DNA of 9,184 nucleotides. It comes from Clostridiales bacterium (GTDB lineage: Bacteria > Bacillota > Clostridia > Oscillospirales > CAG-272). The notes below the pieces were generated by a model. It saw only the letters and a program-made list of their open reading frames with translations. It searched no databases and had not been told where the DNA came from. The stretch lies in NCBI GenBank assembly GCA_016280525.1, contig JAEEGW010000084.1, positions 1 through 9,184 of the forward strand, given 5' to 3'. Made by a program: the position numbers and the translations under genes. This document shows positions 1 through 5,174 of the stretch, piece by piece (position 1 is the first letter of the stretch; every line of letters starts with the position of its first letter).

Positions 1-26
1 AATAATTATATTTTAAATCACGTTTT

Positions 27-698
27 TTACAGCTGGTTCTGCATTTCCGTATACGGAAGCAGCGCGACCTCCAGATTGCCGTTTTTTGTGCGCAGCTCGT
101 CTATAAAAGCTTTTTCCTCTCCCGGATCTTTCAGCTGAACTTTGTACGATAATCTGAACATACTGCCCATACCGGTCGTTTTCACTCCGGCGTTTTCAAC
201 CTTTTTTAAGTAATGCGCGAAAATGTCGTCAAACGTGCCGTTATATTCAAGCGATTCCGGTATCGTTATGCGCAGCAGCTGATCCTCCGCCATGCTTTTA
301 TGCCGGAACAGCGGCACGAAATTTAGCAGGAAAAACAGCACGGAAAGCACAAGCAGTATGACTATGCCGTAGCCGATATATCCCATGCCGAAAGCTATGC
401 CCGCGCCCATTGCCACGAGTATAGCGGCGATCTCGTCCGCGCTTCCCTGCGCGGAACGGAAGCGGATAAGGCTGAACGCGCCGCCTATCGCAACGCCGGC
501 GCCTATGTTGCCGTTCACGAAAGTGATGACGGCGGCTACGACGAACGGTATGAGCGCCGTGACTATAAAGAATCTTTTGGTTGAGCGTATCCTGAAGCTC
601 ATTATCCACGAATAAAGAAATCCCGAAACGAGCGCGACGGCAGTCATAATAAAGAACTGCGACGGCGTTACGGAGGAAGAATAGATCGAATCAAACAT
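27..698 (-). CDS. DUF4956-family integral membrane protein
   Basis: Protein of 223 residues. About four hydrophobic segments lie in the first ~130 residues (roughly 15-34, 43-62, 86-104 and 107-128). A glycine-rich stretch around 65-92 contains the family-like motif GGAFSLIRFRSAQGSADEI. The last ~85 residues are soluble and mixed alpha/beta, probably cytoplasmic. I recognise the GAFSLIRFRS signature as DUF4956, whose biochemical role is not established. Members often sit next to VTC-domain proteins, as here: the VTC gene ends 20 bp upstream and a strong AAGGAG site precedes this ATG. That pairing suggests a membrane partner of the VTC enzyme, perhaps an anchor or a conduit for its product, but this is inference. 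It is the last gene visible in the operon. Only 26 bases remain beyond its TAA stop, so the operon may continue outside the window. Confidence 0.9.
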   Translation of the reverse strand: MFDSIYSSSVTPSQFFIMTAVALVSGFLYSWIMSFRIRSTKRFFIVTALIPFVVAAVITFVNGNIGAGVAIGGAFSLIRFRSAQGSADEIAAILVAMGAGIAFGMGYIGYGIVILLVLSVLFFLLNFVPLFRHKSMAEDQLLRITIPESLEYNGTFDDIFAHYLKKVENAGVKTTGMGSMFRLSYKVQLKDPGEEKAFIDELRTKNGNLEVALLPYTEMQNQL

Positions 699-718
699 AA
701 TGGCGTCTCCTTGTCAGA

Positions 719-1417
719 TCAAATGATTTGCGCTTTTACAAGCTGTCTTCTGTACGCTTCTCCGTATTTGGAAAAGCTGCCTTTCGTTATATTACCCTCC
801 GCGAGTATCGCGGACAGCCACAGCGGTATAGCCTGCTGAACTTTTATTTCAAGTACCGTATATCCCGGGTCGAGCAGCGATATGCCGTCCATCGACTTTG
901 TGAGCGTCAGATCGTCCGTTCTGTATCTCGGATCTTCGTCAACAGTCAGCCGCAGATCGCCGCCCGGCTCGAAGTACGCCGTCCTGTCGTAGATTATCAG
1001 GCACGCCGGGACAAGCGTTTTGTAATGGTCGCGGAAAGTTGTTATCTCTTTGTTTATCTGTCCGGGGGCGCATATATCGCCCTCTCCGGAAAAGAATTTG
1101 TGTACGAGCGGTATCGTCGTTTCCACGCGCCGCTTATATACTATGCCGTAAGCCTTGCGTTTCAGTTCAAGGAACACGGGCGAGCTGTCTGTCGCTATGC
1201 CGTACGAGCGCAGGCGTATTTTTTCTTTGAACAGCGGTTTTTCAACGCTTGTGCGTATGAGCTGATACGTGGGCGTATCGTAATACAGAGAAGCTATCGA
1301 GCTTTTCCCGTATTGGTCGACTTCCATGTGGCCTTTCAGCTTTTCCCTTAAATATTCCGTCTGCTCGCCGGAAAGCAGGTATTTCAGCTCGTACCGCTGC
1401 ATTACCGTGACAGCCAT
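719..1417 (-). CDS. VTC-domain protein, polyphosphate polymerase-like
   Basis: Protein of 232 residues forming one VTC domain (triphosphate tunnel fold) with no membrane segment, so probably cytoplasmic. In yeast Vtc4 this domain makes inorganic polyphosphate from ATP, using basic residues lining the tunnel and acidic metal ligands. The matching positions seem to be kept: R8, E10 and K12 in the opening strand; YYDTP at 45-49; R68 and R70 in KIRLRSYG; E84 and K86 in FLELKRK; R145 in YDRTAYF; R156 in LRLTVDED; E190 and K192 in VLEIK; and SKYGEAYR at 216-223. It is a compact, complete domain and not a remnant. The ATG follows an AGGGG site within the 13-bp gap after the kinase gene. Bacterial homologues are little characterised, so polyphosphate synthesis is a family-based prediction. 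Pairing with a DUF4956 membrane protein is a recurrent arrangement. Confidence 0.92.
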   Translation of the reverse strand: MAVTVMQRYELKYLLSGEQTEYLREKLKGHMEVDQYGKSSIASLYYDTPTYQLIRTSVEKPLFKEKIRLRSYGIATDSSPVFLELKRKAYGIVYKRRVETTIPLVHKFFSGEGDICAPGQINKEITTFRDHYKTLVPACLIIYDRTAYFEPGGDLRLTVDEDPRYRTDDLTLTKSMDGISLLDPGYTVLEIKVQQAIPLWLSAILAEGNITKGSFSKYGEAYRRQLVKAQII

Positions 1418-1430
1418 GATATCACCCCTT

Positions 1431-2657
1431 CTACAGCGTTATACGGAGTATGAACGTACCGTCTTTTACCTCCGCGGAGGCGCGGCCTTTGTGTGCTTTT
1501 ACGACCTCTTTGACGTATGCGAGACCGAGTCCCGCGCCGTTTTCGCCGTCGCCGGCGTTCTGCAGCACGGTGAAGCGGTCGAACACCTGGTCGGCGGGAC
1601 CGTCCGGCAGGTCCGCGTCGTTTTTCGTCTCTATAAGCACGTGGCCGTTTTCTTCTTTCAGCGTGAAGTCCGCTTTTGATACCGAGTATTTCAGGGCGTT
1701 GCACACAAGCTCGTCCGCTATACGCTTTACTGCTTCCGGCGCGGCGGCTAATTTTATGTCCGGCGCTATATCATATCCAAGCTCTACGCCGCGGGATGAA
1801 AATTTTTCTTTGTTTTCTTCAAGCGCGGCGAGCAGATATTCGGATACCGGGACCTCCGCCGTCTGCATATCCTCGTCTTCAAATATCCTCGTTGTGCCGA
1901 GCTTTTCAACAAGCTCGTTCATTTTTTCGATTTGTCTTCGGGTCGAGCGGGTCTGATCGTCCGGGCCGTATTTGCGCTCCGTCAGCTCCGTGTTGCCGCT
2001 TATTACCGTCAGCGGCACGCGGAATTCTTTGTTTGCGTTTTTTATAAAATTCCTTTGTTTCCTGTCCGCTTCCTCTATCGGCGCGTATATCTTTCTGCTT
2101 ATTATCTGCAAGACGAACCACGCGATTATCAGGCAGAGCGCCTCGCCTCCGGCGGATATGATCAGTATTCGGTACGACGGCAATAGCTCGCGGCCCTGGT
2201 CTATGACCGTAACGTACGTCGTGCCGCCCTTTTTGTAAACGCGGTAGCGGTACGTGCCTCTGCTCCAGCCGGCCTTTTCTTTAAGCAGCTGTTTTGCCCA
2301 TTCCCGCGCGTCCTCTTCCGTTACCGCGGAGATATTGAAAGCGACGGTCTCCGCTTTCTCGCCTTTATCCGTAAACGCTATCGTGAAATATCGCAGCGAC
2401 GCGTTCATCTCCGGTGAATCCGGCCCCATAGGACCCATTCTGAAATCCTTGTCTTTCGGCATAAACTGCAATTCGGAAGGGAAATTGCCGACGGGCTCGA
2501 ACGAGCCCTGCCGCTCGGATATCGCCTGCGTCAGCCTGTCCGCGTCCTCCGCCGCCATTGTGAAATTCACTGTGTTTATAACGGCGAGCAGAACGGTGAG
2601 CAGGACGAAGATGACGAGTATTGCGTAAATTCTGAATTTCTTTTCTGCTTTATTCAT
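1431..2657 (-). CDS. Degenerate sensor histidine kinase (His replaced by Lys)
   Basis: Protein of 408 residues built like a membrane sensor kinase. Transmembrane segment 1 is at ~10-32, an extracytoplasmic region at ~33-160, segment 2 at ~163-186, a dimerisation helix pair at ~198-255, and an ATP-binding domain at ~280-408. In place of the H-E-x-x-T-P motif it reads KEFRVP (210-215), so the phospho-accepting His is Lys and the Thr position used in phosphatase activity is Val. No other His occurs in the dimerisation region. The ATP-binding half keeps N320 in the N box (DELVCNALKYS), ND at 346-347, FDRF at 359-362 and GAGLGLA at 374-380, so nucleotide binding may survive. The sensor region matches the intact kinase at 5155-6453 in order and local motifs (QFMP/QPFMP, a short strand ending DKGE/DSGE), which suggests paralogy. 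Its start overlaps the receiver gene by 8 bp, implying translational coupling. Likely role: an allosteric or ATP-sensing partner, not a phosphotransfer kinase. Confidence 0.92.
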   Translation of the reverse strand: MNKAEKKFRIYAILVIFVLLTVLLAVINTVNFTMAAEDADRLTQAISERQGSFEPVGNFPSELQFMPKDKDFRMGPMGPDSPEMNASLRYFTIAFTDKGEKAETVAFNISAVTEEDAREWAKQLLKEKAGWSRGTYRYRVYKKGGTTYVTVIDQGRELLPSYRILIISAGGEALCLIIAWFVLQIISRKIYAPIEEADRKQRNFIKNANKEFRVPLTVISGNTELTERKYGPDDQTRSTRRQIEKMNELVEKLGTTRIFEDEDMQTAEVPVSEYLLAALEENKEKFSSRGVELGYDIAPDIKLAAAPEAVKRIADELVCNALKYSVSKADFTLKEENGHVLIETKNDADLPDGPADQVFDRFTVLQNAGDGENGAGLGLAYVKEVVKAHKGRASAEVKDGTFILRITL

Positions 2658-3033
2658 TTTCGTCTGCCGCTGTCGGTCCTTTCCCTGTATTTTCTAACGT
2701 TTTCGTTATAACGCTTTTTATCTCTGCGTAGTTGAACGGATATGACAGATACGCGTCCGCCTGCGGCTCGTTTCTGCACCGCCGCACGTTCTCCGGCTCG
2801 TTTATCAGCGCTATAACGGGTATTTTTCTTTCTTTTATCTGCGTTACAAGTCTGCCGTATCCCACACGCGGAAGCTCTGAGTCGAGCACGGCGATCTCAA
2901 ACTCTTCCGTTTTAAGAAGCGAGAGCACCTGCGCTCCGTCAAACGCGGTGACGGTCTGCCCGAGGTCCGCTTCAAAAAGCGCTTTGTAACATTCAAGCAG
3001 ATCTCTTTTGGGCGAGGCTAACAGTATTTTCAT
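2650..3033 (-). CDS. Stand-alone degenerate receiver domain protein
   Basis: Protein of 127 residues: a single receiver fold with no DNA-binding or other output domain. Compared with the intact regulator at 6443-7126, the central Asp is kept (D51 in AVLDSELP) but the rest of the phosphorylation chemistry is gone. The acidic Mg-binding pair (E7-D8 in the intact protein) is S7-P8, the conserved Thr is I77 (VIALIN), and the conserved Lys is Y98 (AYLSYPF). The hydrophobic strands and the ADAYL...PF end of the fold are preserved, so it probably folds normally without Mg-dependent phosphorylation. It starts 17 bp after the lipoprotein gene behind a GAGGA site and overlaps the degenerate kinase by 8 bp. 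A protein-interaction role with that kinase, or with the intact system, is inferred from context. Confidence 0.88.
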   Translation of the reverse strand: MKILLASPKRDLLECYKALFEADLGQTVTAFDGAQVLSLLKTEEFEIAVLDSELPRVGYGRLVTQIKERKIPVIALINEPENVRRCRNEPQADAYLSYPFNYAEIKSVITKTLENTGKGPTAADENE

Positions 3034-3050
3034 TTCTTTTCCTCGTTATA

Positions 3051-4736
3051 TCAGGACGATACCGTCGCATCGCTGTATACCGCCGTTCTGCCGTACGCGC
3101 CGGAGTTGTTGAACGTGTACGATACGCCGTCTATCTTTACGGTGTGGCTGCCTGCTGAATGAAGCGAGAGCGAGACGGATTTTACGCTGCCGCCGGTTCT
3201 CACTCTGCCGTAGCCGAGCACAATAAGCGTGCCGCCCGTGACGGAGATCGTGCCGTCCGCGTCTACCGCCGCCGCCATTTCGCTGTTCGGACCTCTCGTT
3301 ATGACTATGCCGCCGGTCTGGTTATACGTTCCGTTGCTGTCAATGCCGTCTGTGTCGCCGTTCGGCGATACGGTCACGTCAAGATAACCGCCCGTGACGT
3401 TTACCTGCGGAGTCGTGTAACCTTTGCAGGCGTTGACGCCGTCGTCGTTTGCGGAGACGTAAGTTACGCCGCCGGATACGTTTATGACGTTTGCTTCAAG
3501 TCCCTCGTACGCGCTGTCTATATTGACAGTTCCTCCCGTTATGTTCAGCGTATAATCCGCGTGTATGCCGTCCGCGCCGGAGACCGTCTGCTGACCGCCC
3601 CAGCCGCCGCGTCCGCCCGGACCGGAACGCCCGCCGAACGTTTTGCTCTCCGGGGAGTAAACGCTTATGTTCACCGTGCCGCCGGAGATGTTCACCGTTC
3701 CCTGACCTTTTGTTCCGTCGTCGAAAGAAGTGCCGTAGTCCGCGTGCAGACCGTCGTCGTACGTCTGCAGCGTTATGACGCCGGCGGATATGTTCAGTTC
3801 GTTTTGTACTTTTACGCCTTTATACGACGTCGTTGCCGCGTCCGATGCGGTGTATCCGCTGTAAGAGCCCGTGTATACCGTCACGGTCGGCGAGCCATCT
3901 TCGCCCGAGATCATCTCAAAATTGTGCGCCGCCTGGAAGCCGTCGCCCGCGGCGTAAACCGTTACCGAGCCGCCGGATATCGTTATGTCTCCTCTCGTCT
4001 TGCCGTTTTTGTTGACGTTCGTGTTTTCCGTTTTCACGCCGTCTCCGTTGGTGGATATGGCGACCACAGCGCCGCTCGCAACAGTGATCGAATCGTTGCC
4101 TTTGAGCGCGTTGTCGTACGCGGTGACTTTGAGCGAAAGATTCTGTATCGTAAGGTCTTTTTTAGTGTGTATTCCGTTGTTGTACGCGGCGTTTATAACG
4201 AGCGTGCCCGTGCCTTTAATTTTAAGGTCGCAGACGGCGTAAATCGCGCCCTCTCCCTGCTCTTCTTTGTCCGTCGTTTTTGTGTTTCTTGTGTCGTTTA
4301 TAACGTTTTCCGTGCCTTTTTTGGCGGAAATATCAACGCTTTTGGCTGATATTATTTTTATAGGCGAATCCGCTCCGTACGTCACCGTCGCGTCTTTTAA
4401 CTCAAGCGTGACCTCGTCGTCCTCGCCGGCGTTGACTACTATCTGCCCCTGCAGAAGTCCGGACAGCACGTACGTTCCGGCCGACGTTACGGTGTATATA
4501 TTGCCGGAATTTTCAACCGTTCCGTCCTCCGTAGTTATGGAAAACGTGCCCGTCGCCTCAGCCGCGTTTATATCGTTGTCCGTTACCGGATCCGCCGCCG
4601 TTTCTTCGGTCGCGGACGTCGTGACCGTATTAGTTATTTCTTCCGTTTCCGTCGTTGTCTGCCCGGTGATCGCCGCGCAGGAGGCGAGCGCAGCCGTCAA
4701 AACCGCCGCCAGTATCAAAGCAATTATTTTTTTCAT
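3051..4736 (-). CDS. Cthe_2159-like carbohydrate-binding beta-helix lipoprotein
   Basis: Protein of 561 residues. A lipoprotein signal peptide ends in lipobox LASC with Cys20 as the acylated residue, followed by a Thr/Glu/Asp-rich linker to about residue 60. The rest is a right-handed beta-helix pattern: repeated rungs of the type ISGGTVNI joined by a recurring D/E-G-hydrophobic-x-A/T/S turn (GDGVKT 231, GDGFQA 264, DDGLHA 327, ADGIHA 388, YEGLEA 410, DDGVNA 431, TDGIDS 462). A glycine-rich loop interrupts the rungs at ~368-382 (GGRSGPGGRGGWGG). I recognise this as the Cthe_2159 carbohydrate-binding family, whose founding member from Clostridium thermocellum binds cellulose and pectic polysaccharide and resembles pectate lyases. 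The Asp-rich turns may bind calcium. It should be tethered to the outer face of the membrane. It is the first gene of the operon, with an AAAGGAGAT site 8 bp from ATG. Enzymatic activity cannot be judged from the sequence. Confidence 0.93.
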   Translation of the reverse strand: MKKIIALILAAVLTAALASCAAITGQTTTETEEITNTVTTSATEETAADPVTDNDINAAEATGTFSITTEDGTVENSGNIYTVTSAGTYVLSGLLQGQIVVNAGEDDEVTLELKDATVTYGADSPIKIISAKSVDISAKKGTENVINDTRNTKTTDKEEQGEGAIYAVCDLKIKGTGTLVINAAYNNGIHTKKDLTIQNLSLKVTAYDNALKGNDSITVASGAVVAISTNGDGVKTENTNVNKNGKTRGDITISGGSVTVYAAGDGFQAAHNFEMISGEDGSPTVTVYTGSYSGYTASDAATTSYKGVKVQNELNISAGVITLQTYDDGLHADYGTSFDDGTKGQGTVNISGGTVNISVYSPESKTFGGRSGPGGRGGWGGQQTVSGADGIHADYTLNITGGTVNIDSAYEGLEANVINVSGGVTYVSANDDGVNACKGYTTPQVNVTGGYLDVTVSPNGDTDGIDSNGTYNQTGGIVITRGPNSEMAAAVDADGTISVTGGTLIVLGYGRVRTGGSVKSVSLSLHSAGSHTVKIDGVSYTFNNSGAYGRTAVYSDATVSS

Positions 4737-4742
4737 TTTATG

Positions 4743-4751
4743 ATCTCCTTT
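4743..4751 (-). promoter_or_regulatory. Ribosome binding site of the lipoprotein gene
   Basis: AAAGGAGAT on the minus strand, 6-8 bp from the ATG at 4736. It fixes the start that also gives a proper lipoprotein signal peptide. Confidence 0.85.
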
Positions 4752-4780
4752 GTCATTCGCTTTTGTTCTTTCTGACTACG

Positions 4781-4812
4781 ATTATACCCGGCAAGATTGA
4801 AAGAAGATTGAA
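4781..4812 (-). promoter_or_regulatory. Promoter of the five-gene operon with 11-bp direct-repeat operator
   Basis: On the minus strand a perfect TATAAT (4786-4781) lies 6 bp downstream of two identical 9-mers TTCAATCTT (4812-4804 and 4801-4793), separated by 2 bp and so repeating every 11 bp. No TTGACA-like box is seen at the normal distance. The repeats cover the -35 region, the usual layout of promoters activated by OmpR-family regulators (compare the TTTAAG-N5-TTTAAG box of CiaR). Expected transcription start is near 4774, leaving a leader of about 38 nt. The same arrangement precedes the regulator gene at 7151-7182, which points to that regulator as the activator. Confidence 0.8.
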
Positions 4813-4831
4813 GGTTTTAAATTTTTCCAAC

Positions 4832-4853
4832 AAAAAAGCGTCCCTTTGGGACG
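4832..4853 (-). terminator. Rho-independent terminator of the two-component operon
   Basis: Read on the minus strand: CGTCCC, loop AAA, GGGACG, then C and six T. The 6-bp stem with a T tract only on this side points to termination of minus-strand transcripts from the kinase gene, whose stop lies about 300 nt upstream. It ends 20 bp before the operator of the next operon, so it also insulates that promoter. Confidence 0.75.
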
Positions 4854-5125
4854 TTCTTGGGGGATGTCCGACGCGAACCGGAGAGCGTTGGGGGTTCCCG
4901 TAGGGATACCTCTTTCTCCCGTTCGCGTAAGCGGACGGATTTCATCACGCAGTGATTTCATCGGCAAAGCCGATTTCATCCGTTCCGGAACGGAGCGGAT
5001 TTCATTTTTTCCGTGCCCCCTCAAATCGTAGATTTGGTGGGAGGGGACAGGGGGGTATGGGGGGTTCTCGGCGAAGCCGAGCTTGAGGGGAGGGTAACCC
5101 ACCATATTTCGTCGGCGCAGCCGAC
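4854..5125. repeat. Hairpin-rich intergenic array with GATTTCATC spacers
   Basis: This non-coding stretch between the kinase stop and its terminator is packed with short inverted repeats, mostly with three-base loops. They are TCCC-GTA-GGGA (4896-4906), CGTTCGC-GTAA-GCGGACG with one wobble (4920-4937), ATCAC-GCA-GTGAT (4944-4956), ATCGGC-AAA-GCCGAT (4960-4974), palindrome TCCGTTCC-GGAACGGA (4979-4994), CAAATC-GTA-GATTTG (5022-5036), CTCGGC-GAA-GCCGAG (5067-5081), GGG-TAA-CCC (5092-5100) and GTCGGC-GCA-GCCGAC (5111-5125). Four copies of GATTTCAT(C/T) start at 4938, 4954, 4972 and 4998 and separate hairpins in the middle part. Similar hairpin/ATTTCATC arrays are, from memory, scattered between genes in many Clostridia. 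It will form the long 3' untranslated part of the kinase mRNA. Its function is unknown. Confidence 0.75.
5039..5064 (+). other. Possible G-quadruplex motif
   Basis: Four consecutive G runs of 3, 4, 6 and 6 bases (5039-5041, 5043-5046, 5050-5055, 5059-5064) are separated by loops of 1, 3 and 3 bases. This fits the common G3+ N1-7 pattern on the plus strand, which is the template strand for the kinase transcript. Two more G runs follow at 5087-5094. The match is to pattern only. Confidence 0.45.
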
Positions 5126-5132
5126 ACCGGTT

Positions 5133-5174
5133 TTTATTCTTTATTCTTTATTCTTTATTCTTTATTCTTTCTTC
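5133..5174. repeat. Heptanucleotide tandem repeat at the kinase stop codon
   Basis: Five perfect head-to-tail copies of TTTATTC (5133-5167) followed by a variant TTTCTTC (5168-5174). The kinase stop codon (5155-5157) lies inside the array, so the last codons (K-N-K-E-stop) are written by the repeat itself. Seven is not a multiple of three, so a change in copy number upstream of the stop would alter the extreme C-terminus. Confidence 0.9.

Noticed and set aside
728..1351. Plus-strand open frame (207 codons) opposite the VTC gene
   Set aside because: It is a shadow of a gene with conserved catalytic motifs; no start signal or domain is seen.
1431..2657. Calling the degenerate kinase a pseudogene
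   Set aside because: The frame is complete, translationally coupled, and keeps ATP-binding motifs and membrane segments. Only signalling residues differ, which points to altered function rather than decay.
3159..4349. Long plus-strand open frame (396 codons) opposite the lipoprotein gene
   Set aside because: It is an antisense shadow of a repetitive, GC-rich-codon beta-helix gene, with Val/Arg/Tyr-rich nonsense composition.
4938..5006. Four GATTTCAT(C/T) copies as a small CRISPR array
   Set aside because: Repeats are only 9 bp, start-to-start distances are irregular (16, 18, 26 bp), the intervals are self-complementary rather than spacer-like, and no cas genes are present.
4782..5105. Minus-strand open frame of 107 codons between the operons
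   Set aside because: It runs through the hairpin array, the terminator and the operator and ends against the promoter. It has no plausible ribosome binding site and its composition only reflects the repeats.
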